Shown in pieces: positions 8,770 through 18,420 of a stretch of DNA of 64,000 nucleotides (positions within the stretch are counted from its first letter, which is position 1; every line of letters starts with the position of its first letter). The notes under the pieces were generated by a model. It saw only the letters and a list, made by a program, of their open reading frames with translations. It searched no databases and was not told where the DNA came from. Source of the DNA: Clostridium weizhouense (GTDB lineage Bacteria > Bacillota > Clostridia > Clostridiales > Clostridiaceae); assembly GCF_019431045.1 (NCBI RefSeq), contig NZ_JAHXPT010000005.1:1-64000 (forward strand), read 5' to 3'. The translations under genes and the position numbers were made by a program.

Positions 8770-10322
8770 TTAAATTGCTTGAATCTTACACTTATGTTCC
8801 TTCTTTTTTGAATCATAACATATCGCTACAGCTAATACTTTTTTACCTTCATTTTCTTTCTTGAATTTTTCTACATATTCTTTTTCTATAATTTGTTTTA
8901 TTGCTACTTCTGGTAATTCATCTTTTTTAAGTTCAACAATAAAAGGAATATCATTCTTCCGTCTTGGATGAAAAGTAAAATCAGCATAACCTTTCCCCGT
9001 CTTTTCCTCACGCTCTACTCTATAAGTATCTCTAGCAGAAAGATATGCAAGTGTAAGAACGCATGATAAGCTATTCTCATCATTATACTGTAAAACTGGA
9101 ATTTCTGAGTTATGAATATCATGAAGGATTTCTTCTATAACTTTTGTATCCCCCTTAACTGTTGATTTTAACATTTTCTTAGAATTTTCTATTATCTTCG
9201 AAACATATCCAAAAGATTTATCTCTTAAAGCTTTTTCAAACTCTTTCATTAATTCTTTATTAGGAATCTTTAAATATCCATCATAATATGATAAGAAACC
9301 TAAAACAATCATAGCCGAATATATTTCTTCCTTATTTCTTGGAGCTCCTTGCCCTGCTCTAAATTCTTCATCAATTATAATATCTATTTCTTCTCCTGAT
9401 ACCATTTCTATAACATCATCTCTTATATCTAAAGTGTTATATTTCAAATATTCTGCTACTTCATCCATAGCACCTGTATTGGTCCAATAACTCTCACAAT
9501 GATTATTTTGTAATGCTTTAACAACTGATCTAGGATTATATACTTTGATTCCCAATGCTGTTAAATATCCATTATACCAGCTTTCAAGTTCTTCAAAGCT
9601 TAACTCACCATTTATTGCACATAGAGTCTTTACTTCCTCTTCAGTAAAACCAAAAAATTCTCCAAAACTCCTATCTCTTAAGAATGTATATTCATCAAAC
9701 ATATTAAGTGCAGAACCACTTGAATATTTTTTAATTGGTAAAACTCCTGTCATATAGCAAAGTGCCACATATGGTTGATCTTTTAAAAGGTTTCTTAGAA
9801 ATTCTAAGAAATCATTTTGATTTTCTTGAAATAAGTTATTATTGAAAATATAGTCCCATTCATCAAAAATAAATATAAATCTATCATTTGTATGACTTAA
9901 CATATGGCTAATATTAAAAAACTCTTTTATTTCTATATCTGGATACATTGTTTTTATATCATTTATTATTCCGTTTTGAATTATACCAATATATTCATCA
10001 TAAGTTTTGTTTTTGTCTGGTATTGTATTAAAACTTATATTTATTACATTATATTTATTTAGATGCTCTTCATAACTATTAACTTTGCTTATTTTAAGCT
10101 TATCAAAAATTTTTTTTGAATCTACTGCCCTAGAATAATATGATCCAAGCATATCTACAACACTTGATTTTCCAAACCGCCTTGGTCTTGTAACCATACG
10201 TACTTGCTCTTAGTTGATATTTTTTCATTTAATAATTTTATTATTAGAGATTTATCTACAAAGTACTTTTCATTTATAAGCTCTTTATAATTTTTTAGTG
10301 GCCTATCTGTGTTTAAATACAT
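8770..10322 (-). pseudogene. Frameshifted AAA-ATPase-like / PD-(D/E)XK nuclease family gene
   Basis: The first 40 or so codons (YLNTDRPLKNYKELINEKYFVDKS...STKSKYV) run in one frame. The remaining 475 codons (MVTRPRRFGKSSVVDML...) continue in another, with the join near 10197-10200, as if one base were missing. Together they match the common gut-bacterial family with an N-terminal AAA-like ATPase (degenerate Walker A RPRRFGKS, Walker B FIFIFDEWD) and a C-terminal PD-(D/E)XK nuclease-like fold (GYADFTFHP...IVELKKD). The role of the family is not established. The start is ATG 10322, or TTG 10328, which sits better from the AAGGAG site. The rest of the frame is intact, so the shift is recent or a sequencing error. 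Confidence 0.75.
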
Positions 10323-10624
10323 AGTCAAACTATCATCTCCTTCCATAGTTTGTTTATCATTACAGTATACTTATTATAACATAAGCCAAATATACTTTTA
10401 ATATCATTGGCTTAATATCATTCTTTTAAACATGCTTTTTAATTTTGCTTCTCCTTCTGCCATTTTATCTGAAAAGTCTTTTTTACTGGTCTTTATTTTC
10501 TAAAAACTAAAATATTTGTGAAAATATGTTATTATATAGAGTACATAAAGGAATTTATGATGTTGATGTTCTAAAACATAATTTTATAATTAAAATTTAT
10601 ATTAAAATCTAAGGAGAATTTTTA

Positions 10625-11257
10625 ATGAAGCAAAAAGTAATATTGTGTTTAGTTTTAATAGGATTAACAGTTTTTAACCTTATAGGGTGTACAAATAGTA
10701 ATAAGGATATTCCCCCTAAAAACGAACAACAAGAAAATATATCTAATGAAAATAGTAAAACTAATCAAAATGATATAACTGAAACAAATAATGATTCAGA
10801 TACTAAATCAAATGTTAAAACTACTGAAAACAGTAAATCAACAAATAATAAAGATAAAACAGTAAAAGAAAATAATGAACCCCCAAAAACACAGGAAAGT
10901 ACAAAACAGATATATAAAAATAAATTAGATATTATTGAATTAGGCATGAAGGATCTAGATGAAAAGGATGCTACAGGTATTACTGCAAACATGCTTTCAG
11001 CAGCAGGCGAAAGACATAAAAGATGGGATGATGCTTTAAATGAAATATATGGTGTATTAAAAGAGCAATTATCATCTGATGATATGAAGAAATTAGAGAA
11101 TGAAGAAATTAAATGGATATCATGTAGAGATAATACAGCTCAAAATGACTCATCACCTTATGAAGGTGGAAGTATATATTCATACATATATACTTCAAGT
11201 TTAGCAGAAACAACTAAGGAAAGATGTTATGAATTAATTGCAAAATACATGAAATAA
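10625..11257 (+). CDS. Lipoprotein with LprI/DUF1311-type lysozyme-inhibitor-like domain
   Basis: This 210-residue protein has a lipoprotein signal ending in LIGC (Cys 22), a long Asn/Lys/Thr/Glu-rich linker (about 25-100) and a C-terminal LprI-type domain (about 105-210). The family pattern is visible: WDDALNEIYGVL, then EIKWISCRDNTA, then GGS and a final TTKERCYEL. LprI-like proteins are cell-surface proteins, some of which inhibit lysozyme; this activity is only inferred here. AAGGAG lies seven bases before the ATG. The linker composition is very like that of the PdaA-like lipoprotein at 2787-3782. It is followed by a small membrane protein gene on the same strand. Confidence 0.75.
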   Translation: MKQKVILCLVLIGLTVFNLIGCTNSNKDIPPKNEQQENISNENSKTNQNDITETNNDSDTKSNVKTTENSKSTNNKDKTVKENNEPPKTQESTKQIYKNKLDIIELGMKDLDEKDATGITANMLSAAGERHKRWDDALNEIYGVLKEQLSSDDMKKLENEEIKWISCRDNTAQNDSSPYEGGSIYSYIYTSSLAETTKERCYELIAKYMK

Positions 11258-11366
11258 AGTTTAAAAAGGAAAAATTTTCTGCAAATACAAAATTATCTAT
11301 TGAGATATTTTTTACAATTAATTAGAATATAAATCTGATATATATTAATTTGTAGGAGATGATATC

Positions 11367-11618
11367 TTGTCAATGGGAACATTAGGGGTAATTACAATGT
11401 TATTAGGATTATTGAATATCTTAATGGCCAATATATTTCCAGATAAAAATAATATATATTTATATAAATTGTATTATTCTATTTTAGGAATAATAATTAT
11501 AATTTTAGGTTTATTTTTAAAATCAAATGTTATAAGTGATAAATTATTTATAATAATATTATTAATTTTCTTTATTGTTAGTAAAATTATGAAATATAAA
11601 ATATTTAAATCAAAATAA
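11367..11618 (+). CDS. Small membrane protein of unknown function
   Basis: The 83-residue protein is almost entirely hydrophobic, with three likely transmembrane helices (about 5-24, 34-52 and 59-74) and a basic C-terminal tail (KIMKYKIFKSK). The start is TTG with AGGAG eight bases upstream; an in-frame ATG two codons later is an alternative. I do not recognise a family. It lies about 110 bp after the LprI-like lipoprotein gene on the same strand and shares its terminator, so the two could be one transcript. Confidence 0.6.
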   Translation: MSMGTLGVITMLLGLLNILMANIFPDKNNIYLYKLYYSILGIIIIILGLFLKSNVISDKLFIIILLIFFIVSKIMKYKIFKSK

Positions 11619-11646
11619 GAATTTTATAATTTATCTTATAATTATA

Positions 11647-11670
11647 GGCTTACATCACTTGATGTAAGCC
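11647..11670. terminator. Bidirectional terminator
   Basis: An 11-bp perfect stem GGCTTACATCA/TGATGTAAGCC with a two-base loop, between the plus-strand small membrane gene and the minus-strand flavodoxin gene. T-rich tracts flank it on both sides (ATTTAT on plus; TATAATTATAAG on minus), so it may serve both. Confidence 0.7.
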
Positions 11671-11722
11671 ATTTATCATATTCAAATATAGTTGTAGTTA
11701 ACTAATTCAAATACAAAACTAT

Positions 11723-12214
11723 TTATAAACAATTAATCCATCCGTTAAGATTTGCTTCAGGCGTTACCATCTTATCCATATCAAATCTAATATCAATAGC
11801 ATTTGTAACAATAGCATCCTTACAACTATTTTGGATATCCTTTAATGTATGTCCAATCCATCCTCCATTCGTTGCAAATGGAATTATTGTCTTGCCTGAC
11901 AGATCGTATTTAGATAAAAAAGTTGCAACTGATGGAGCATAAGTATACCACCACACAGGAGTCCCTATAATAATAGTATCATAATCTCCCAAATTTACAT
12001 TAAGAGGTTTAATAGCTGGTTTAAATCCACGGTCTACTTCCTGTTTTCCTTGTTCAACTACTGAATTATAATCACCTGTATAAGGCTTTACAGTTTCAAT
12101 TTCGCAGATATCTGCACCAGTAGCCATCTGAATCTTTTCTGCAATTTTCTTCGTATTATTTGTATATGAATAATACACAATCAACTTTTTTCCAATAATA
12201 TCTATTCCTCCCAT
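11723..12214 (-). CDS. Flavodoxin family protein
   Basis: This is a flavodoxin fold of about 163 residues. Its FMN-phosphate loop is visible as YYSYTNNTKKIA near the N-terminus, and GTPVWWYTYAP and FATNGGW supply later flavin-contact loops. It probably transfers electrons or acts as an NAD(P)H-linked flavoprotein reductase. It is the last gene of a MerR-controlled operon. The start chosen is ATG 12214, overlapping the end of the preceding gene by 13 bases; the longer frame starting at 12256 lies inside that gene and has no ribosome binding site. AAGGA near 12220 is close to the ATG, so translation may be coupled. Confidence 0.85.
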   Translation of the reverse strand: MGGIDIIGKKLIVYYSYTNNTKKIAEKIQMATGADICEIETVKPYTGDYNSVVEQGKQEVDRGFKPAIKPLNVNLGDYDTIIIGTPVWWYTYAPSVATFLSKYDLSGKTIIPFATNGGWIGHTLKDIQNSCKDAIVTNAIDIRFDMDKMVTPEANLNGWINCL

Positions 12215-12522
12215 ACTTCCTTTGCAAGTGTAAATATTGCCCAAGCATTTGGCCATCCCACATAAAATGCCAGATGTGTAATGATTTCAGCAATTTCTTC
12301 CCTAGTTACTCCGTTATTTTTTGCATTTACCATATGGTATTTTAAAGAGTTGTCAAAAATTCCTTTTGTCATTAATGCCGTTACCGTAATTACACTGCGA
12401 TCCCTAAGGGATAATTTATCCTCTCGTGACCATACTTCACCAAATAAAACATCATCATTTAATTCCGCAAATTTAGGTGCAAATGTTCCAAGGGCATCTC
12501 TTCCTGCTGTTTGATTTTTCAT
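12202..12522 (-). CDS. Carboxymuconolactone decarboxylase family protein
   Basis: The 106-residue protein matches the carboxymuconolactone decarboxylase/AhpD-like helical fold: DRSVITVTALMT, a buried helix with EEIAEIITHLAFYVGWPNAW, and a short C-terminal helix. The two redox cysteines of AhpD are absent, so it is not a classical alkylhydroperoxidase; family members of this type often pair with cupins and oxidoreductases. AAGGAG sits just before the ATG. Its stop overlaps the flavodoxin start. The substrate cannot be inferred. Confidence 0.88.
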   Translation of the reverse strand: MKNQTAGRDALGTFAPKFAELNDDVLFGEVWSREDKLSLRDRSVITVTALMTKGIFDNSLKYHMVNAKNNGVTREEIAEIITHLAFYVGWPNAWAIFTLAKEVWEE

Positions 12523-12575
12523 AACTATCTCCTTTCTAGTCAGGCAGAATTTTCATCCTGCCTGACCACACAATC

Positions 12576-12986
12576 TTATCTTAATTTTTCATATTCTTCA
12601 TCTGTCACTGGTTCACACCATTCATTGGAAGTACCTTCTACTGGAACAGATAGGGACAGATGCGCAAAAGCTTCATCTGCTACAGCACCGTGCCAATGTT
12701 TGATTTCTGGAGCAATATATACTACATCTCCGCTCTTTAAAAGTTGTGTCTCTTTACCAATCTCCTGATACCATCCATGACCACCAACACATATTAATAT
12801 CTGTCCAGCACCATGATGGATATGCCAATTATTACGGCATCCTGGTTCAAATGTAACATTGCAAATCATTACTTCCTTACTATTCAAAAGACTTAAATAG
12901 CTTTTCCCAATAAAATAAGGTGCATAAACGGTATTTTCTTCTCCAAGTAAAAAGTCAGATACTTTTTCTAAATCTTTTCTATCCAT
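12576..12986 (-). CDS. Cupin domain protein
   Basis: This 136-residue protein has a single cupin barrel. Motif 1 is seen as NNWHIHHGAGQILICVGGHGWYQ, and motif 2 as GDVVYIAPEIKHWHGA, giving the usual His metal ligands. Such proteins bind a metal and a small molecule, and can be isomerases, dioxygenases or storage-type binders. AAGGTG precedes the ATG. It lies between a dead alcohol dehydrogenase gene and a carboxymuconolactone decarboxylase family gene, a gene set common in MerR-regulated redox operons of Clostridia. Confidence 0.88.
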   Translation of the reverse strand: MDRKDLEKVSDFLLGEENTVYAPYFIGKSYLSLLNSKEVMICNVTFEPGCRNNWHIHHGAGQILICVGGHGWYQEIGKETQLLKSGDVVYIAPEIKHWHGAVADEAFAHLSLSVPVEGTSNEWCEPVTDEEYEKLR

Positions 12987-13010
12987 ATTATTTTCACCTT
13001 CTTTTTTTTC

Positions 13011-13483
13011 TTATTTATATGATTTTTCATAAATTTTCAAACAATCTTCATGTGATAACGGACATGGATCACACATAAATAATCCACCCATAGTCTCTTT
13101 TGCATTTATTGCCATATTATTTAATTCATGTTTTTGTATTCCATAGTCTGACATTTTAAGTTCAGCCACTCAACAGTCCTTCTGTAATTTTATAATCATT
13201 GTGTGATAAAGTCCTGAGGCTTATTTGCATCTTTCACAGTTCTTGCAAGGTAAGTTCCTATATTCTCAATTGCTGTCAAAGCATACATGTCGCTCATCAT
13301 ATTAGCAGCTACTGAAATATAACATTCTGTGTACTATGGAATAATGAATCAAACCCTTGATAAGCTGTAAATGTAGCTGAAAGACTTTTTATCAGTTCTG
13401 GATCCACTATTGCTAAAACTGGATAAATTTAATTGTCCTGCACCAAATAATAATCTAGTTGGTGAATATTTCATAAAATTCAT
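13011..13483 (-). pseudogene. Remnant of an iron-containing alcohol dehydrogenase
   Basis: The minus strand begins MNFMKYSPTRLLFGAGQLN after a good AGGAG site, as in the iron-dependent alcohol dehydrogenase family. The sequence then jumps frames and loses large parts. Recognisable islands are AIVDPELIKSLSATFTAYQGFDSLFHST (holding a metal-site region), AANMMSDMYALTAIENIGTYLA and the C-terminal AELKMSDYGIQKHELNNMAI...ETMGGLFMCDP, ending at 13011. About 155 codons remain of roughly 390. Several deletions and frameshifts make it non-functional. It is the first gene after the MerR-type promoter, so the downstream cupin, decarboxylase-family and flavodoxin genes are now read without it. Confidence 0.85.
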
Positions 13484-13574
13484 ATACAACACTCCTATTT
13501 TTTTATTATCAGAAGTCATTTATAAAATGCGATTTATGATTGCGAAATCTTCTTCAATGACTTAATATATTTAT

Positions 13575-13605
13575 ATGCTAATACCTAAACCTAACTTTAG
13601 GTCAA
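13575..13605 (-). promoter_or_regulatory. MerR operator/promoter for the redox operon
   Basis: On the minus strand, -35 TTGACC (13600-13605) and -10 TAGCAT (13575-13580) have a 19-bp spacer. A palindrome ACCTAAA-N6-TTTAGGT (13583-13602) fills the spacer, as expected for a MerR-family activator site. The divergent MerR gene starts 43 bp away on the other strand and is the likely regulator of both directions. Confidence 0.8.
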
Positions 13606-13647
13606 CCTTTTTTCTAAAAAATTTAAAAATATTTTTGGAGGTACTTT

Positions 13648-14079
13648 ATGAATTATTCAATTGGTGAGATATCTAAAATGTTAAATATATCTATATCAGC
13701 CCTACGTTACTATGATAAAGAAGGACTTCTTCCTCTTGTAAATAGAAGTTCTGGAAACATCCGAATATTTAATGATACAGACATAGAATGCCTGAAAATG
13801 ATAGAATGTTTAAAAAATACAGGTGTGCCACTTAAGGATATCAAACAATTTTTTGAATGGTGCGAAGAAGGAGATTCCACTATTGACTTAAGATATGAGT
13901 TGTTCCTTCATCAGAAAGAAAAAACAGAACATCAAATTGCTATTTTGCAGAAATCTTTAGATCGTATTAATTATAAATGCGAATTTTATAGAATTGCCAA
14001 AGAAAATGGGACCACTAATTTACCTGGATTAAAAGATGAACTTGCAATGAAATTTCTAAATACAAACTCAAATAAATAA
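13648..14079 (+). CDS. MerR-family transcriptional regulator
   Basis: This 143-residue regulator has a winged helix-turn-helix (about 1-70; YSIGEISKMLNISISALRYYDKEG) and a dimerisation coiled coil (about 75-120). There is no large effector domain and no visible Cys cluster for metal binding; only Cys 49, 54 and 72 and one in the helix region are seen. It is divergent from the dead alcohol dehydrogenase, cupin, decarboxylase-family and flavodoxin genes. A palindrome within the 19-bp spacer of their promoter is its probable site. The domain type is that of regulators responding to aldehydes or other electrophiles in similar operons, but the signal is not known. GGAGG lies close to the ATG. Confidence 0.9.
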   Translation: MNYSIGEISKMLNISISALRYYDKEGLLPLVNRSSGNIRIFNDTDIECLKMIECLKNTGVPLKDIKQFFEWCEEGDSTIDLRYELFLHQKEKTEHQIAILQKSLDRINYKCEFYRIAKENGTTNLPGLKDELAMKFLNTNSNK

Positions 14080-14118
14080 TAAATAGAGACAATCGTTAAG
14101 CTATTTATAATAACCTAA

Positions 14119-14157
14119 AAAACTCTTACCTGTATATTTAATACAAGTAAGAGTTTT
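14119..14157. terminator. Bidirectional terminator between merR and sstT
   Basis: An 11-bp stem AAAACTCTTAC/GTAAGAGTTTT, extended by a further pairing of TGTAT with ATACA across one bulge. It lies between convergent genes. A and T tracts on both arms let it terminate in both directions. Confidence 0.8.
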
Positions 14158-14169
14158 ACTAAACTATTA

Positions 14170-15384
14170 TTATGATTTTAACTTACGCTTTTGTGCAAAG
14201 TCAGCTACTGCAGTATAAAGTACATCTGTTGAAGAATTAAGTGCAGTTTCACAAGAATCTTGTATAACTCCAATTACAAATCCAACACCAACTACTTGCA
14301 TAGCAATATCATTTGGAATACCAAATAAACTACAAGCAAGTGGTACTAATAATAATGATCCTCCTGCCACTCCTGAAGTTCCGCATGCACTTACAGCTGA
14401 TAATATAGTTAATATTATAGTTGTACCAATATCTACATTTATACCAAGAGTGTTAGTTGCAGCAAGTGCTAATACTGATATAGTTATAGCAGCGCCTCCC
14501 ATATTTATAGTTGCTCCAAGTGGTATAGAAATTGAATATGTATCTTCGTTTAATCCAAGTTCCTTACATAATGCCATATTTACAGGTATATTAGCAGCTG
14601 AACTACGAGTAAAGAACGCTGTAATACCACTATCTTTTAAACATTTAAGAACAAGTGGATATGGATTTTTATGTATTACTATAAAAGTTATTATTGGATT
14701 TACTACTAAAGCAAAAAATGCCATACATCCAACTAGTACTAATATCAATTGACCATATTTAATTAATGATTCTAGCCCTTGCTTAGATATACTATCAAAT
14801 ACAAGCCCCATTATTCCAAATGGTGCTAAATTGATTATCCATCTTACTACTTGTGATATAGCATCTGAAAGATTTGCTATAATTTCCTTAGAGCTTTCAT
14901 TAGCATTTTTTAGAGCAAAACCTATAATTACTGCCCAAAATAATATTCCTATATAATTAGCATTAGAAAGTGCACTAACTGGATTAGATACTATACTCAT
15001 TAATAAATTATGTAATACTTCTCCTACACCACTTGGTGGTGTTAAGTTTTCTACACTTGTAGTAAAAACTAAGTTAACAGGGAATAGAAAACTACCAATA
15101 ACTCCAACTATTCCTGCCGAAAGTGTTCCTAAAAGATATAATACTATAACTGACTTCATATTAGTCTTTTTACCTTCTTTAAACTGAGAAAGTGCAGCCA
15201 TTACTAAGAAAAACACTAATATTGGAGCTATTGCTTTTAATGCACCTACAAATAATGATCCCAATATCGATATTGGCGCTCCTAAATTTGGAATTGTTAA
15301 TGCAAATATTATACCTAATATTAGACCGAATATGATTCTTTTAACTAAACTTATATTATTCCATTTTTCTATTAATTTTTTCAT
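14170..15384 (-). CDS. sstT: Serine/threonine:Na+ symporter SstT
   Basis: This 404-residue transporter of the dicarboxylate/amino acid:cation symporter family has eight to ten hydrophobic segments. The family's hairpin and substrate signatures are visible: [13 protein letters not shown] (serine-rich hairpin), [19 protein letters not shown] and [17 protein letters not shown]. The combination and length match SstT, which brings in serine and threonine with sodium. AAGGAGG lies just before the ATG. It appears to be a single-gene unit, with terminators on either side. Confidence 0.93.
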   Translation of the reverse strand: MKKLIEKWNNISLVKRIIFGLILGIIFALTIPNLGAPISILGSLFVGALKAIAPILVFFLVMAALSQFKEGKKTNMKSVIVLYLLGTLSAGIVGVIGSFLFPVNLVFTTSVENLTPPSGVGEVLHNLLMSIVSNPVSALSNANYIGILFWAVIIGFALKNANESSKEIIANLSDAISQVVRWIINLAPFGIMGLVFDSISKQGLESLIKYGQLILVLVGCMAFFALVVNPIITFIVIHKNPYPLVLKCLKDSGITAFFTRSSAANIPVNMALCKELGLNEDTYSISIPLGATINMGGAAITISVLALAATNTLGINVDIGTTIILTILSAVSACGTSGVAGGSLLLVPLACSLFGIPNDIAMQVVGVGFVIGVIQDSCETALNSSTDVLYTAVADFAQKRKLKS

Positions 15385-16023
15385 TTTTCCTCCTTATCTT
15401 TATCTTAGTGTTAAAAAATATAATAAAATAATATCATAATAATGTTTTTTCCACAATAAAAATAATATTATTTCAATTTTTTATACGCTAAAACTGTATT
15501 TTTTCCACACATTCTATGTAAGAAAGACTCTTTTAAACTTTCTTGTAAGCTTATCTCTTTTGTTATTTCAAATACATATTTAGTATTCATAAAATAATTC
15601 ATATATTAGCTTTAATATTTAAAAGACAAAGAAAAAAGTAATCAATCTTTATAAGATTAGCACCTTTTCTTACTTATATTATGTGAAATTTTTATAAAAA
15701 TAAACATTTAATTTAAAAATGACTGTTACATAAATTTTTAACTTTCCAATAAATAAGTTGAATAAATGAAATTAAAGTTATGTTACTTATTCTTCCTTGG
15801 TTTTTGCATTTTTAAAATAACAACAGTTCCAATATCTATAAAGTAAGTACCTAAACTTTCTAAAGAAATTATCACAATAATTATAGACAGCAATATAATT
15901 TAAAAAAGATGACTCCTGTTCAATACAGAAATCATCTTCTAAATTATTCTACTCTTGTTTAAACTGTTCTTGACAAAAAATACAGTTTAAGCAGTATGAA
16001 ATAGTACTTTTTATTGTATTAAA
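15385..16023. other. Intergenic region between sstT and pheT; one doubtful 40-codon frame
   Basis: About 640 A/T-rich bases. A minus-strand frame at 15468-15590 (40 residues, MNTKYVFEITKEISLQESL...) has no ribosome binding site and no recognised relative; it may be a remnant. The sstT promoter should lie near 15390-15450, but no consensus pair stood out. The pheT terminator is at 15906-15938. Nothing else was seen. Confidence 0.5.
15906..15938 (-). terminator. Terminator of the pheST operon
   Basis: An imperfect hairpin (AAGATGA...CTGT / ACAG...TCATCTT) followed on the minus strand by a run of T residues. It lies about 85 bases beyond the pheT stop codon. Confidence 0.6.
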
Positions 16024-18402
16024 TTAATCTCTTAAAGTTGCTCCAAGTTTATATTCTAAAGATCTTAATATCTTATCATGTGTCTTATTAACTTCTTTAT
16101 CTGTTAAAGTCTTATTTTCATCTCTATATGCAATTGCATAAGCTATACTCTTCTTACCTTCAGGTATTTGCTTTCCTTTATATATATCAAATAATTCTAC
16201 TTTTTCAACAATATTTCCACCAGCTTTTCTTATAGTTTGATCAATTTCTTGAACTAGAACTTCATCATCAACTAATAAGGCTATATCTCTAGTTACTGCT
16301 GGGAATTTTGGAAGTGCTTTATATTTTCTAGCTATTTCAGCATTTTCATATAAAACATCTAGATTTATTTCTGCAACAAAGCAAGGAACATCTAATCCAT
16401 AGTTTTCTGTAACATCTGGGTGTATTTCTCCAAAAACACCTGCCTTATTCTTACCAAGCATTAATGCAGCTGTTTTTCCTGGATGATAACTTGGATTATC
16501 ACTTTCTCTTACATAATTTGCATTATTTATTCCTAAGCCTTCAAGTATATTTTCAACTATTCCTTTTAAATCTAAGTAATCACAATCACCATATATTCCA
16601 ATAGTTAATATATTCTTTTCTGTTGGAAGTTTTGTTTCATCTTCATTTGGAATATATATTTTTCCCATTTCAAATAATCTTACAAAATCATTGTTTCTAG
16701 CATAGTTTCTTTCTAAAGATTCCATAATTGAAGGTAAAGTAGTTGTTCTCATTACACTATAATCTTCACCTAATGGGTTCTTTATTTTAACAACATTTCT
16801 AAGTTCACTATCTTCTGATAAATTAACCTTATTAAATACTTTTGGCGATACAAATGAATAACTGATAGATTGATTTAATCCACTTCCAGTTGCAAGTAGT
16901 ATTATGTTATCATCTAAAACTTCTTTTCTATATTTAGATTCTCTATCAGTAGAAACCTTAAATATTGTTGTAGGAATCTTATCATATCCATAAATTCTAG
17001 CAACTTCTTCTGCAATATCTTCTTTAATTGCAAGGTCTATTCTAAATGTAGGAGTTTTTAATACTAAATTATCTCCATCTATTTCAGTTAATATTTCTAA
17101 ACTATCTAAAGCTTCTTTCATTCCTTGTTTAGAAATATCTGTACCTAAGAATTTATTTATCCAATTAGAATCAACTACTAAGTTTCCTTCTTCTTTTTTA
17201 TTAGGATAGATATCTATAGTACCTTCCATAACTTCTCCAATTCCTAGCTCACATACTAAAGCACAAGCTCTGTCTAATGCTAATTGTGCTAAGTTTGGAT
17301 CAATATCTTTTTCAAATCTAGAAGAAGCTTCTGTTCTTAAATTTAACTTTTTAGAATTCACTCTTATATTAGTTCCATCAAAATTTGCACATTCAAAAAC
17401 AATTTCTGTAGTATCATCTTTAACTTCTGAGTTTAAACCACCCATTATTCCAGCAAGACCTACTGTTCTATCCCCATCTTTAATACAAAGCATAGAACTA
17501 TCTAATTCTCTTTCAACTTCATCTAAAGTTGTAAACTTTTCTTTATCATTCGCTCTTTCTACAACTATTTTATTATTTGCAAGCTCTCTTCTATCGAAAG
17601 CATGCATTGGCTGACCTATTTCTAACATAACAAAATTTGTTATATCAACAATATTATTTATAGGTCTTACACCTGCTTCAAGTAACCTTTCTTGCATCCA
17701 ACCTGGTGATGGTGCAATTTTTACATTCTTAACTCCTCTTGCCATATATCTATTGCAAAGTTCATCTTTTATTTCAACCTTAAGTTCATCATTAATATCA
17801 GATGAACTTGAAGCTTTGTATTCTAAATTAGGCATTTTATAAGAAGTTCTTAAAGTTGCAGCTGCTTCTCTTGCCATACCTATCATACTTAAACAATCTG
17901 GTCTATTTGAAGTTATTTCAAAATCTAATATTGCTTTATTTAAACCTAAAACTTCTTTAATATCCTTACCTAGTTCTGTATCAGTTGGTAATATTAATAA
18001 ACCATGAACTGGTTCATCTCCTGCTGTTCCTAATTCTTCTTCTGAACAGAACATACCATTTGAAACAACACCTCTAAGTTTTCCTTTTTTAATTTTAGTT
18101 CCATCTGCTAAAACCGAACCATGTAAAGCAACTGGTACAACATCTTGCTCTTTCATATTAGTTGCTGCAGTTACTATTTGTATTTCTTCAGTTCCAATAT
18201 CTACTTGACAAATACTTAATTTATCAGCATCAGGATGTTTTTCAATCTTTACAATTTTTCCTGTAACTACATTTTGTATTACATCTCCTTGAACAATTAC
18301 TTCTTCAAGTTGTGAACCTGATAAAGTTAATCTATCTCCTAATTCTTTTGGACTTACATTTATTTCTGCATAATCTTTTAACCAATTATATGGTATCTTC
18401 AT
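16024..18402 (-). CDS. pheT: Phenylalanyl-tRNA synthetase beta subunit
   Basis: This 792-residue beta subunit of the alpha2-beta2 enzyme that charges tRNA-Phe has the usual domains. These are an EMAP-type RNA-binding domain near residues 40-150 ([15 protein letters not shown]), B3/B4 editing domain in the middle ([19 protein letters not shown] precedes it), B5 domain near 400-470, the catalytic-like core, and the C-terminal ferredoxin-fold anticodon-binding domain ([14 protein letters not shown] to the end). Length is normal. It follows pheS by 18 bp in one operon controlled by the upstream T-box. Confidence 0.97.
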   Translation of the reverse strand: MKIPYNWLKDYAEINVSPKELGDRLTLSGSQLEEVIVQGDVIQNVVTGKIVKIEKHPDADKLSICQVDIGTEEIQIVTAATNMKEQDVVPVALHGSVLADGTKIKKGKLRGVVSNGMFCSEEELGTAGDEPVHGLLILPTDTELGKDIKEVLGLNKAILDFEITSNRPDCLSMIGMAREAAATLRTSYKMPNLEYKASSSSDINDELKVEIKDELCNRYMARGVKNVKIAPSPGWMQERLLEAGVRPINNIVDITNFVMLEIGQPMHAFDRRELANNKIVVERANDKEKFTTLDEVERELDSSMLCIKDGDRTVGLAGIMGGLNSEVKDDTTEIVFECANFDGTNIRVNSKKLNLRTEASSRFEKDIDPNLAQLALDRACALVCELGIGEVMEGTIDIYPNKKEEGNLVVDSNWINKFLGTDISKQGMKEALDSLEILTEIDGDNLVLKTPTFRIDLAIKEDIAEEVARIYGYDKIPTTIFKVSTDRESKYRKEVLDDNIILLATGSGLNQSISYSFVSPKVFNKVNLSEDSELRNVVKIKNPLGEDYSVMRTTTLPSIMESLERNYARNNDFVRLFEMGKIYIPNEDETKLPTEKNILTIGIYGDCDYLDLKGIVENILEGLGINNANYVRESDNPSYHPGKTAALMLGKNKAGVFGEIHPDVTENYGLDVPCFVAEINLDVLYENAEIARKYKALPKFPAVTRDIALLVDDEVLVQEIDQTIRKAGGNIVEKVELFDIYKGKQIPEGKKSIAYAIAYRDENKTLTDKEVNKTHDKILRSLEYKLGATLRD

Positions 18403-18420
18403 ATTTCTTACCTCCGTAGT

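Noticed and set aside
10404..10480. Short minus-strand frame with DKMAEGEAKLKSMFKRM
   Set aside because: Only about 25 codons without a start or ribosome site; it may be the tail of a lost gene but cannot be assigned.
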